Assembly: GCA_949031345.1 (NCBI GenBank)
Contig: CARNVA010000014.1
Span: 1-41,651 of the forward strand
Source: an uncultured Eubacteriales bacterium
GTDB taxonomy: Bacteria > Bacillota > Clostridia > Christensenellales > UBA1242
Length of the DNA stretch: 41,651 nucleotides
Direction of reading: 5' to 3'
Part shown: positions 7,383 through 15,052 of the stretch, piece by piece
Position numbering within the stretch: the stretch's first letter is position 1
Layout of the letters: the number at the start of each line of letters is the position of its first letter
Notes under the pieces: generated by a model
Told to the model about the DNA's origin: nothing
Seen by the model: the letters and a program-made list of their open reading frames with translations, nothing else
Database searches by the model: none
Program-made: the position numbers and the translations under genes

Positions 7383-9494
7383 TTATCTTTTGCCACAGTC
7401 TTTTTTACATTTCCCATGGCAATTGCATCTTCCCTTCTTGCAAATTTTAAACACGATAACAGCTGAGGAGAGTATTATTGCCAGACTTGCAAGAAAGATA
7501 AGCACAGCCATCCATCCATAAACCTCAAACGCCAGCCCCAGACGATAAACCACAAACGAAGTTATATACGCAATAATAAATTCACTTAAAAGTCCGATAA
7601 ACAACCACTTTTTGCCGATTTCTTTTCCAAGCACTGAAGCAGTTGCAAGACAAGGGAAATATAAAAGACAAAATACTAGATAGCTCAGCACCGCACTTCC
7701 ACTTGCAAAAAACGCTGGCAAACTTGCGTCTTTCACACTTTCTCCAATGCCTGAAATCGAGCCTTCTTCCACTCCATTAAACATTGCAATAGACGAAACA
7801 ATGACCTCTTTTGCAACAAGTCCGGCAAGTAGAGCAGAAACAAGCCCCCACTGCCCAAAGCCGAGCGGTTTAAAAATAGGCGCAATGATTCTTCCAAAAG
7901 TTTCAAGCATGCTTTGCTCGCCACCACTTACGAATTTAAAAGTTATGGTAAAATTTGAAAGCACCCAAACTATGACATTCATTGCAAGAATAAGAGAGGC
8001 CACTCTGGTCAAGAATTCTCTTACATTAAGCCACAAAAGAGACATTGTGCGCTTAAAATTCATCATTCTGTAAGGAGGAAATTCCAATATAAAAGATTGC
8101 GCCTTGCTTTTGAGAACGGTCTTTTCATAAATGAATGACATTAAAAGAGCGACAACCACACCTAGAAAATATAACCCTAAAATTACAAAGATATTGCTTG
8201 CTCCAAAAAACGCTCCACCCAGCACAGCATAAATCGGAAACTTTGCCGAGCAGCTCATATATGGTGTAAGCAGCCCAGTTTTAATTTTAGAATTTTTATC
8301 TTCCATATTTCGTGCAGTAAGCACCGCTGTTGTTGAGCAGCCAAAGCCCATAAGCAAAGTATAAACGCTTTTTCCAGAAAGCCCAATTTTGCCCAAAATA
8401 TCTTCAAACACGAAAGCCACTCTTGACAGATAACCACTGTCTTCAAGCAGTGATAAAAAGAAAAACAACAATGCGACTTGAGGCAGAAAAGAAAGAATAG
8501 AGCCCACTCCGCCAAATATAGCATCTTGAAAAAGACTTACAATCCAGCTACTCCGCCCAAATGTATTTGTCAACAACCTTAAAGTAGGTGCTGAAATAAA
8601 CCTATCAAGCAAAAAGCCCAAACCGTCACTTAAAAATGCACCAACAGAAAAGAAAGTTAAATAGAATGCCGCTGAAATAATAAGCAAAAAGATAGGAAAA
8701 GCCAAAAATCTGTTAAGTAAAATTTTATCAAATTTTGACTGGCCATAAACTCGTTCATGCACGCTGCAACATTTTGCCAAAACCTCGTCTATATAACGAT
8801 ATCGACATTCCGCTACGGCGTCCACACCACCAAACTCATTTTCTATTTTAAACTTTTCTTTCACCTTCTCATCGTCTTCAAAAAGTTTAATAGCAAAAAA
8901 GTCAGCAAATTGCATTTCCTTTTCGCTTAAATTGTTCAATTGCCCTCTGACCTTATCCAACCTTAACTCTTTTAAATAACTTGGTCTCGACTGTCCATAA
9001 CCATTTTTCAACTTTTCATAAAGCTTGCAAATTTGCCTGTTCACCTCTTCTCCATCCTTCTTAGATGAAGCATTTATATAAACCACTTTCAAACCTAAAA
9101 GTTTTTCAAGCAGTGCAAAATCAATTTTACAAATTGGACGCTTATCTATTTGATTAACGACAAGCAGTGTAGGCAATCCCATTTCAAGCAATGATAGAGT
9201 GAGATACAAATTTCTTTTTAGATTGCTTGCGTCACAAATGTTCACAACTAGATCAACTGGTTTTGATAAAAGATAATCAATTGTCACCCCTTCTTCATAA
9301 CTAAGCGGAGACAACGAATAAACGCCAGGCAAGTCCACCATGCGAATTTGCTGCCCTTTAAAATTATAAAGCTTTGCCTTTTCTTCCACTGTAACCCCAT
9401 GCCAATTCCCCACATGTTCATGAGAAAGCGTCAAAAGATTATACAGCGTAGTCTTGCCTGTATTGGGATTGCCCACCAGTGCAACATTTATCAT
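7383..9494 (-). CDS. feoB: Ferrous iron transporter FeoB
   Basis: A 703-residue inner-membrane protein that takes up Fe(II). The N-terminal G domain has G1 GNPNTGKT (8-15), switch GNWHGVTVEEK, G3 DLPGVYSL and G4 NQID. A helical spacer follows to about residue 255. The rest is a polytopic membrane domain with two Gate-like repeats (for example GFGCSTTAVLTARNMED and SCSAKFPIY, then LVAKEVIVSS). The C-terminus is cysteine-rich (CKKGRCNCHGKCKKDCGKR), a tail that in other species can be a separate FeoB-associated protein. An AAGGGGG site precedes the ATG. feoA lies 192 nt upstream and a spoVM-like gene 40 nt downstream, all on the same strand. Confidence 0.96.
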   Translation of the reverse strand: MINVALVGNPNTGKTTLYNLLTLSHEHVGNWHGVTVEEKAKLYNFKGQQIRMVDLPGVYSLSPLSYEEGVTIDYLLSKPVDLVVNICDASNLKRNLYLTLSLLEMGLPTLLVVNQIDKRPICKIDFALLEKLLGLKVVYINASSKKDGEEVNRQICKLYEKLKNGYGQSRPSYLKELRLDKVRGQLNNLSEKEMQFADFFAIKLFEDDEKVKEKFKIENEFGGVDAVAECRYRYIDEVLAKCCSVHERVYGQSKFDKILLNRFLAFPIFLLIISAAFYLTFFSVGAFLSDGLGFLLDRFISAPTLRLLTNTFGRSSWIVSLFQDAIFGGVGSILSFLPQVALLFFFLSLLEDSGYLSRVAFVFEDILGKIGLSGKSVYTLLMGFGCSTTAVLTARNMEDKNSKIKTGLLTPYMSCSAKFPIYAVLGGAFFGASNIFVILGLYFLGVVVALLMSFIYEKTVLKSKAQSFILEFPPYRMMNFKRTMSLLWLNVREFLTRVASLILAMNVIVWVLSNFTITFKFVSGGEQSMLETFGRIIAPIFKPLGFGQWGLVSALLAGLVAKEVIVSSIAMFNGVEEGSISGIGESVKDASLPAFFASGSAVLSYLVFCLLYFPCLATASVLGKEIGKKWLFIGLLSEFIIAYITSFVVYRLGLAFEVYGWMAVLIFLASLAIILSSAVIVFKICKKGRCNCHGKCKKDCGKR

Positions 9495-9686
9495 TTCGCC
9501 CCCTTAATTTAGTAAAAATCACATAAAATATCAAAAAAAATGCTGTTTTTTATCAATTTTTCAATATTTTTCTTTAATTATCCTTATAAATGGTTGATTT
9601 GCAAAAGTCAAAAATTTCTTCTTTTTCAAAAAATCAATTAGCTTTTTTTAAAAAATCTAACAAAATAAGAAAGAATAAAGCATGTC

Positions 9687-9911
9687 TTATATTTGCAAAA
9701 AACTGACAATGTCTTTTCGAAGCGTCAAGGTATATCCCCGAAGCTCGATCATATAAGCATTGCCAAGCAAAGACTTTCTCACCACCCTTGCTTTCACACC
9801 TCTTGTAAAACCAAGCTCCAACAGCCGTCTTTTTATTTTTATCGGAGCAAGCACAGAAATACCTTTGATGGTTGTGTATTGTCCCCTCTTTGAAGATAAT
9901 AGATTTGCCAT
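9687..9911 (-). CDS. feoA: FeoA-family ferrous iron transport accessory protein
   Basis: A 74-residue cytoplasmic SH3-like protein. The family pattern is clear: IKRRLLELGFTRGVKARVVRKS, then GNAYMIELRGYTLTLRKDIVSFLQI. FeoA proteins bind and modulate the GTPase transporter FeoB, encoded next on the same strand. The ATG at 9911 has no strong ribosome site in the usual window; a GGTGAGGG element lies about 27 nt upstream, so translation may be weak or the start slightly misplaced. It is divergent from nrdR, and the 225-bp gap between them must hold both promoters. I did not find a convincing Fur box. Confidence 0.9.
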   Translation of the reverse strand: MANLLSSKRGQYTTIKGISVLAPIKIKRRLLELGFTRGVKARVVRKSLLGNAYMIELRGYTLTLRKDIVSFLQI

Positions 9912-10069
9912 AGCATAATTTATTAGGTCAAGCCCTCACCTATGACAAAATTCGCAAAAATTCTCAAAAAACTCTGCTTTAAAGGAGAATTTACACTTCA
10001 TATATTTATAGTTTTAAAAATTATTTTTTCCATAATAAAATATATTGAATATTTTTTTAGACAAAAAAG

Positions 10070-10098
10070 TTGAAAAATGATTTAATTTATGATAAAAT
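10070..10098 (+). promoter_or_regulatory. Sigma-A type promoter of nrdR
   Basis: TTGAAA at 10070-10075 and TAAAAT at 10093-10098 with a 17-nt spacer. The nrdR start codon is about 40 nt downstream and has AAGGAG before it. Confidence 0.65.
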
Positions 10099-10136
10099 AT
10101 AATTACTAAAAAAATTAAATTTTTAAGGAGAACATT

Positions 10137-10580
10137 ATGAAATGTATTTATTGTGGAGCAGAAGAGAGTAAGGTGCTTGACTCAAGAAACAGCGAAGAGT
10201 CAAATGCCATCCGTCGTCGTCGTGAATGCCTTGTATGTGGAAGACGCTTCACCACTTATGAAACAATTGAAACTACACCTATTTTAGTAATCAAAAATGA
10301 TGGCTCAAGACAATCTTTTGATCCAGAAAAACTCAAACGCGGAATTATTAAAGCTTGTGAAAAAAGACCTGTAAGTATGAGCCAAATTGAAAATATCGTT
10401 GGAACAATTGAAAAACAAATTCAAAACAAACTCACCCAAGAAGTCAAGTCATCTCAACTTGGTGAAATGGTTATGGATGCACTTAAAGGAATTGACGAAG
10501 TTGCCTATGTGCGTTTCGCATCAGTATATCGCCAATTTAAAGATCTTGATAGTTTCAAAAAACTGCTTGATAATATGTAA
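10137..10580 (+). CDS. nrdR: Transcriptional repressor NrdR
   Basis: A 147-residue zinc-ribbon and ATP-cone repressor of ribonucleotide reductase genes. The ribbon is C3-x2-C6 and C31-x2-C34, with the arginine-rich NAIRRRRECLVCGRRFTTYE typical of the family. The ATP-cone starts near residue 48 (PILVIKNDGSRQSFDPEKLKRGI) and ends in VAYVRFASVYRQFKDLDSF. Length equals the usual 145-155. The ATG is preceded by AAGGAG and a good promoter. No ribonucleotide reductase gene is in the window, so its targets are elsewhere. Two small genes of unknown function follow at 16 and 18 nt spacing and are probably co-transcribed. Confidence 0.96.
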   Translation: MKCIYCGAEESKVLDSRNSEESNAIRRRRECLVCGRRFTTYETIETTPILVIKNDGSRQSFDPEKLKRGIIKACEKRPVSMSQIENIVGTIEKQIQNKLTQEVKSSQLGEMVMDALKGIDEVAYVRFASVYRQFKDLDSFKKLLDNM

Positions 10581-10596
10581 ATAGTGAGGAATTATT

Positions 10597-11049
10597 ATGA
10601 GCGTAGAAAGCTATAAATTTTATAGATATTATCAATCAGACGATATAGAGATTACAGAAAAATTTTTTCAAAGAGGAATTTGCCAGTTTTTATACAATAT
10701 TATAGAACATTCTAAAGACGAAACTCTTTTAAAAGCGGTTGATAAAACAATAACAAATTTTGTTGAAACAGGCACTTATGTCAAAGATACAAAAGTAGGA
10801 TCTACACTGCAATATTATATAGATGCTTCTGAAATTCCTCAAGAAATATATGTTGAATTGAAAGCACAAAACAAAATTATCATGGCAGAGTATAAAAAAC
10901 AGCAAATTCAAGAACAAAAAGGTAAACAACAAGCTTTAAAACTTGAAAAACAGAAAAAAAGCGATGAAGTATTAAATCTTCTAAAAGCCAAAAAGATTGA
11001 AACCGATTTTGAAGAAGATGAGGAATTTTTGCCAAAAATAGATGATTAA
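10597..11049 (+). CDS. Uncharacterised protein, first of two tandem paralogues
   Basis: 150 residues, no signal peptide or membrane segment. The N-terminal 95 residues look globular and helical. Residues 100-140 are charged and lysine/glutamine-rich (KKQQIQEQKGKQQ, KLEKQKKSDE), likely a coiled coil. The tail is acidic. I do not recognise a family. It aligns with the next gene: both have R-G-(I/L)-C near the start of a helix, a conserved (F/L)-Y/E-I-(I/L)-E/H block, and the motif YID-x-x-EIP-x-x-I. GTGAGGA precedes the ATG 16 nt after nrdR stops. Confidence 0.65.
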   Translation: MSVESYKFYRYYQSDDIEITEKFFQRGICQFLYNIIEHSKDETLLKAVDKTITNFVETGTYVKDTKVGSTLQYYIDASEIPQEIYVELKAQNKIIMAEYKKQQIQEQKGKQQALKLEKQKKSDEVLNLLKAKKIETDFEEDEEFLPKIDD

Positions 11050-11067
11050 AGGAGGTTTAAAATTATA

Positions 11068-11472
11068 ATGAATTATGAATATAACAGACATGACAATTAT
11101 AAAGATAAAAATCATGAATTTATAAATGCATATTTAAATGATGAGAGAAAAATAACAACAAGAAAAGGACTTTGTAAAAATATTTTTGAAATATTGCACT
11201 ATACTGAAAATGCTCAATTAAAATTACAAATTGGTAAAATATTATTAAATTATACAAATGTATATGACAGTATTTGGGGCTCTTATATTGATTTGGCAGA
11301 AATTCCTAGAGCAATTTGTAAGGCAATCAGGACAAATTATAAAATCAACAAAGGCGATATTAAAATCAATAAAACTTTAAAGAAAGAAGCAGATAAGGCT
11401 TATAATAAAGAAGTAAAATTATATTATAAAAAACAAGCTGAAAAACTTTTTGACTCATCTTTAGAACTTTAA
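11068..11472 (+). CDS. Uncharacterised protein, second tandem paralogue
   Basis: 134 residues, soluble, lysine-rich. It has a strong AAGGAGG ribosome site and starts 18 nt after the previous gene. It shares with that gene the RKGLCKNIFEIL and SYIDLAEIPRAI blocks (against QRGICQFLYNII and YYIDASEIPQEI), so the pair looks like an old tandem duplication with strong divergence. The function is unknown. The location behind nrdR suggests co-transcription but not necessarily a role in deoxynucleotide control. A terminator follows immediately. Confidence 0.65.
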   Translation: MNYEYNRHDNYKDKNHEFINAYLNDERKITTRKGLCKNIFEILHYTENAQLKLQIGKILLNYTNVYDSIWGSYIDLAEIPRAICKAIRTNYKINKGDIKINKTLKKEADKAYNKEVKLYYKKQAEKLFDSSLEL

Positions 11473-11483
11473 TATAGAGAAAA

Positions 11484-11512
11484 AACAACGCATTTTACGC
11501 GCTGTTTTTTTA
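11484..11512 (+). terminator. Intrinsic terminator of the nrdR transcript
   Basis: ACA-CGC pairs with GCG-TGT across the loop ATTTTAC with one mismatch, followed by seven T. It lies 15-40 nt after the last gene of the cluster. Confidence 0.65.
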
Positions 11513-11549
11513 TAACAATCATATAATATCAACTAAAATTAAAAAAAAA

Positions 11550-11846
11550 TTATCTTTGATTTTTATCTGCATTCTGTGTCAAGATATATGGATTGTTTGG
11601 TGGACATACAGGTGGCAACTCCACAAGTATTGTATCCTCCCCAATTCTAACAATGCAGTTGTAAGGTAAAAACAGCTGATTGTTGTTTTTGAATATGTTC
11701 CAACCGCTTTTTTCGGCCGGCAACATAAACCCAAGCACACGCGCCGAGTTTAAATCAAAAATCAAATCAATAATATGCCCAAGCCTTCTACCGTCCAAGA
11801 CATTAACCACTTCTTTGCACCTTAACTCTATAAATGAACTTTCCAC
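11550..11846 (-). CDS. ymxH: YlmC/YmxH-family PRC-barrel sporulation protein
   Basis: A 98-residue PRC-barrel-like protein. Characteristic strands are ELRCKEVVNVLDGRRLGHIIDLIFDL, ARVLGFMLP and NCIVRIGEDTILVEL. YlmC/YmxH proteins are small sporulation-linked proteins often found just after sigG, as here, 38 nt downstream of it. The start is GTG at 11846 with only a weak ribosome site, so it may depend on translation of sigG. The exact biochemical role of the family is not known. Confidence 0.82.
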   Translation of the reverse strand: MESSFIELRCKEVVNVLDGRRLGHIIDLIFDLNSARVLGFMLPAEKSGWNIFKNNNQLFLPYNCIVRIGEDTILVELPPVCPPNNPYILTQNADKNQR

Positions 11847-11884
11847 AGCCTAACATTATGTTTGTTTTCAACATTTTATGACAA

Positions 11885-12658
11885 TTAAACCAAAAATTCT
11901 TTAATTACCTTAAGAGCATTTTTTTCAAGCCTTGAAACTTGCGCCTGACTTATCCCTATTTCCTGCGAAACTTCTGTCTGAGTCTTTCCAATATAATATC
12001 TCATCATAAGAATTTCGCGTTCTCTGTCTGAAAGAGTTTTGATAGCATCTTTAATAGACAAATTTTCAAAAATATTTTCATCTGTGTTTTTTGTGTCGGC
12101 AATTTGGTCAAGCAAATGAATGGTGTCTGCCCCATCAGTGTAAACAGGGTCATTAAGCGAAACAGTATCACTTATCGCATCAAGTGCAAAAGTTACACTT
12201 GAAAGAGGAACATCAATCTTTTTTGCAATATCATCAAGCGTCGGCTCAACAAAGGACTCTTTTGACAACTCCTCCTTTGCCTGCAACGCCTTATATGCAA
12301 TATCGCGAAGGGAGCGCGAAACACGCACAGAGTTGTTGTCTCGAAGATATCTTCTTATCTCACCCACAATCATTGGCACCGCATAGGTTGAAAATTTGAC
12401 ATTCAATGAATTATCAAAATTGTCAATCGCTTTTAAAAGCCCTACACAGCCTACTTGAAACATATCATCAGCACGCCCACCCTTCGCACAAAATCTGTGC
12501 ACAACAGAAAGCACAAGCCTTAAGTTTGCAACCACAAACTTTTCTCTTGCCCTTTCATCACCAAGCTTAACTTTCATCATCAACTCTTCCATATCTTTAC
12601 CAGAAAGTTTAGGAAGCTTTGCGGTATCAACGCCAGCAATGCAAACTCTTGACGACAT
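11885..12658 (-). CDS. sigG: Forespore RNA polymerase sigma-G factor
   Basis: 257 residues. The N-terminus has the sigma-G hallmark (VCIAGVDTAKLPKLS) that includes the site bound by anti-sigma factors in Bacillus. Region 2 follows (NLRLVLSVVHRF, DDMFQVGCVGLLKAIDNFD, KFSTYAVPMIVGEIRRYLRDN), then region 3 and region 4 (LSDREREILMMRYY, TQTEVSQEIGISQAQVSRLEKNAL). It drives late forespore genes after engulfment. GGAGGG lies just before the ATG. The order spoIIGA-sigE-sigG-ymxH is the classical one in spore formers. Its own promoter should be sigma-F/G type, but I could not identify one with confidence. Confidence 0.96.
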   Translation of the reverse strand: MSSRVCIAGVDTAKLPKLSGKDMEELMMKVKLGDERAREKFVVANLRLVLSVVHRFCAKGGRADDMFQVGCVGLLKAIDNFDNSLNVKFSTYAVPMIVGEIRRYLRDNNSVRVSRSLRDIAYKALQAKEELSKESFVEPTLDDIAKKIDVPLSSVTFALDAISDTVSLNDPVYTDGADTIHLLDQIADTKNTDENIFENLSIKDAIKTLSDREREILMMRYYIGKTQTEVSQEIGISQAQVSRLEKNALKVIKEFLV

Positions 12659-12969
12659 ATTCCCTCCAAGTCATAAACATATCTTCCTCAAAGGGACTTA
12701 TTTTTATTCAAAGCCGACAAAAAAGGACAAAAACACAAAAAATATTGTTTTTTTTGCATTTTTTGCCCATTTTAAAGATATTTTTATTTAATTATCATAT
12801 AACTATATTTTCTCTATCCTTCTTATAAAAGCTGTTTTTACTACCTTTTTTAAGTTGAAATAAATAAAGATAGAAACAAACGAATTATTAAAATAATCAA
12901 ATGTAGAAACATCTAAGATAAGAGCAAACAAATATAGAAGCAAGCGAATATAGAAACAAACGAAGTTTG
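12659..12969. other. 311-bp gap between sigE and sigG with short direct repeats
   Basis: No coding sequence is supported. The left part is AT-rich leader of sigG. The right part (12867-12965) repeats the words TAGAAACAAACGAA, TAGAAGCAAGCGAA and TAGAAACAAACGAA with irregular spacing. The last copy merges into a hairpin that may terminate the sigE transcript. Confidence 0.6.
12867..12965. repeat. Imperfect direct repeats of a 14-nt A-rich word
   Basis: Copies of the word TAGAAACAAACGAA (two exact, one with A-to-G changes) plus partial copies (GTAGAAACATC, GAGCAAACAAA) lie within 100 bp. Spacing is irregular, so this is not a CRISPR array. Confidence 0.6.
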
Positions 12970-12970
12970 T
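12952..12970 (-). terminator. Possible terminator at the end of sigE
   Basis: On the minus strand ACAAAC-TTC-GTTTGT (12970-12956) is followed by TTCTAT. The stem begins within the sigE stop codon. The U-run is short, so confidence is moderate. Confidence 0.4.
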
Positions 12971-13701
12971 CAATTCGAAAGCTGTTTTTGAATTTCAAGT
13001 TTCATATCAAATAAAATACGCTTTTCAAGCCTTGAAATATAACTTTGACTTATTCCAAGTTTAACCGCAACCTCTCTTTGAGTAAGCTCTTGTTGCCCTT
13101 CAAGCCCATATCTCAACACCATTATTTCACGCTCACGACTGTTAAGCTTTGAAATCAATTCTCCAATAAGCTGTTTATCACCCGGCTCATCGACAGCAGT
13201 AGTAATGAGATCGTCATCACTTGGAATGATGTCGGCAAGCACAAGCTGATTTCCATCAAAATCTTCGCTTAACGGTTTATCTAAGCTTAAATCATTCTTA
13301 ATTTTACTGTTTTTTCTTATTTGCATCAAAATTTCATTCTCAATACAACGAGAAGCATAAGTGGCAAGCCTTATGTTTTTGTCCGCTTTAAAAGTCTTGA
13401 CCGCTTTAATTAGTCCTATTGCACCAGTGGAAATCAAATCTTCATAATCAATGTTTGTATTTTCAAACTTTCTGGCAATATATGCAACAAGCCTTAAATT
13501 ATGTTCAATCAATCTTTCAGTGGCTCTTACATCGCCAGTCTCTTTAAGCTCCAACAATCGCATCTCTTCATCACTGCTAAGCGGTGGCAAAAATTCTTCA
13601 TTTCCACAAACATAGCAAACGATATTTTTGGCTGTAAGTAAATTATCCCTATGAAAAAGCTCATAAAAGAATTTTCTAATTTTAAATAATATGTATTGCA
13701 T
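12970..13701 (-). CDS. sigE: Mother-cell RNA polymerase sigma-E factor (made as pro-sigma-E)
   Basis: 243 residues. Residues 1-30 form a basic, amphipathic pro-sequence (QYILFKIRKFFYELFHRDN), the membrane-binding part that SpoIIGA removes. Region 2 shows NLRLVAYIARKFENT, YEDLISTGAIGLIKAVKTF and RLATYASRCIENEILMQIRK; region 4 shows LNSREREIMVLRYGL and TQREVAVKLGISQSYISRLEKR. Sigma-E runs early mother-cell gene expression. AAAGGAG precedes the ATG. It lies about 100 nt after spoIIGA, its processing protease, as in other endospore formers. Confidence 0.97.
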   Translation of the reverse strand: MQYILFKIRKFFYELFHRDNLLTAKNIVCYVCGNEEFLPPLSSDEEMRLLELKETGDVRATERLIEHNLRLVAYIARKFENTNIDYEDLISTGAIGLIKAVKTFKADKNIRLATYASRCIENEILMQIRKNSKIKNDLSLDKPLSEDFDGNQLVLADIIPSDDDLITTAVDEPGDKQLIGELISKLNSREREIMVLRYGLEGQQELTQREVAVKLGISQSYISRLEKRILFDMKLEIQKQLSN

Positions 13702-13799
13702 AATTGCTCCTTTAATTTAATAATATTTTAGTAAATGATGTTAAAATTGCGTTTTTTTGCGTTTTTTCAACGATTTTTGCCAATTTTTAATAAATTATC

Positions 13800-14603
13800 T
13801 TAAGAATAATCACAGTGCAGTAAAACTTTCTTGCCAAAGCTTTTCTCAAATCCAGAGAAGGAAAGTCCAAGTGAGACATTTTTAAAGCTCCTTTCTTGTC
13901 CCTCTAAAGTAAGCTCATCAATTGTAAAAATCAACATATTTGTGCCTTTTCCAATACCATTGATTTTCATATAGTGACCATTTTTAATTTCTTTAAAATC
14001 AAAATCTTTTGTCACAAAAGACAGATAGGTAATGTTTTCATAAAACTTATGAAACACATCAAAGGTTACAAGCACAATCGGCTTTTGTGTAATTGAGTCA
14101 TAAAGAACATTTCCACTGTCAAGATAACCCTCTTCATTTATCACCTTATCTCCATCTTTAAAGGTGACTTGATAGGTAAATTTTTTCATTCTATTGAAAT
14201 GAAAGCAAACTTTAATCACTATCGATGCTATTAAATAAACACCCAGCCCAATAATAGAGACAATAAACAATGGAAAATCACCAAAAGTTTCTCTTACAGC
14301 AAGACATCCCCCGCCCAACAAAAAGGTTGAAAGCAGAAAAGCGCCCAAAACATATGCAAAGTTTTTAAAGGTTTTATACTTAAAGGAAATCAAGACCATA
14401 AGCATACCCTCAAAGCAAACCAAGCATGCCTTAACAACCCCACTTATATTCCACATAGGAATTAAAATAGTGAAAGCGCTGCCTAGAAAGGAAGATAAAA
14501 TAAAAAGTCTTCCACTTTGCCTGCTTATAAGTGACGCAAGCTTTTGGCAAATAAAGTTTAAGAAAAAGCATATACAAAGGCTTTCTTCTACGATAATCTC
14601 CAT
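13800..14603 (-). CDS. spoIIGA: Sporulation sigma-E processing peptidase SpoIIGA
   Basis: 267 residues from the ATG at 14603. I prefer this to the GTG six bases upstream because GAGG sits 5 nt before it. Five membrane segments fill residues 1-135, followed by a cytoplasmic aspartic-protease domain (YQVTFKDGDKVINEEGYLDSGNVLY) with the catalytic Asp in DSGN at residue 162. The end (LGLSFSGFEKSFGKKVLLHCDYS) matches the family. SpoIIGA sits in the septum and cleaves pro-sigma-E, encoded next. Transcription of this gene in relatives depends on Spo0A. A degenerate 0A-like word lies upstream, but such words occur by chance in this window. Confidence 0.94.
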   Translation of the reverse strand: MEIIVEESLCICFFLNFICQKLASLISRQSGRLFILSSFLGSAFTILIPMWNISGVVKACLVCFEGMLMVLISFKYKTFKNFAYVLGAFLLSTFLLGGGCLAVRETFGDFPLFIVSIIGLGVYLIASIVIKVCFHFNRMKKFTYQVTFKDGDKVINEEGYLDSGNVLYDSITQKPIVLVTFDVFHKFYENITYLSFVTKDFDFKEIKNGHYMKINGIGKGTNMLIFTIDELTLEGQERSFKNVSLGLSFSGFEKSFGKKVLLHCDYS

Positions 14604-15052
14604 GCTCACCTCGCATTGCTAGTTTAGCATTTTCTTACGCTTTCACAAACTTAAAATTTAGGGATATTTGTCGAGATAACGCAAGATTTTAAGAAGTTTA
14701 GATGATTGAAAATTCAGCATTTTTCATGCATTTTCACAAACAAAACGCAAGCTATAAAAGTGAATATTTTTGCATCTATAATTATAATTTAACTCAAATA
14801 AGCAAAGTCTTTTATTGCAAATCAACATACAAATTAAAATATACATTTAAGTTTGATTTTGCATTTATTCCTTAAAATTAACATAAAAACAACAAAAAAA
14901 AACAGCGATTTTCTATCATTTTTTGCTAAATTTTATTAAATTATATTAAAACTGAAAATTTTTAAATGATGAATCTACAAAAAAAAGACACCTTTAAATC
15001 ATGTGATTGGTGTCTTTTGTTTTTTAATAAATTATTTAAGTCAAACTGAAAT
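14604..15052. other. 449-bp gap between ftsZ and spoIIGA
   Basis: It holds the ftsZ terminator on its right side and the promoter region of spoIIGA on its left. The middle (about 14890-14950) contains the A/T-tract composition typical of gaps in this window. No open frame with a ribosome site is visible. Confidence 0.6.
14981..15020 (-). terminator. Intrinsic terminator of ftsZ
   Basis: AAAAGACACC (14983-14992) pairs with GGTGTCTTTT (15009-15018) as a 10-bp stem. A second small stem AATCA-TG-TGATT lies in the loop. On the minus strand the stem ends in a T8 run. It lies 35-70 nt after the ftsZ stop. Confidence 0.85.

Noticed and set aside
9912..10136. A Fur box or iron-responsive site upstream of feoA
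   Set aside because: No 19-bp dyad close to the Fur consensus could be seen; only generic AT-rich sequence.
12867..12965. Repeated A-rich words that might suggest a CRISPR array
   Set aside because: Units are about 14 nt with irregular spacing, no uniform spacers and no cas genes nearby.
14667..14675. Spo0A-box-like word TTTGTCGAG upstream of spoIIGA, and TGTCGAA words at 23599-23605, 27926-27932 and 30832-30838
   Set aside because: Position before spoIIGA is attractive, but from the base composition I expect about five such heptamers by chance in 41 kb on both strands, so they cannot be claimed as sites.
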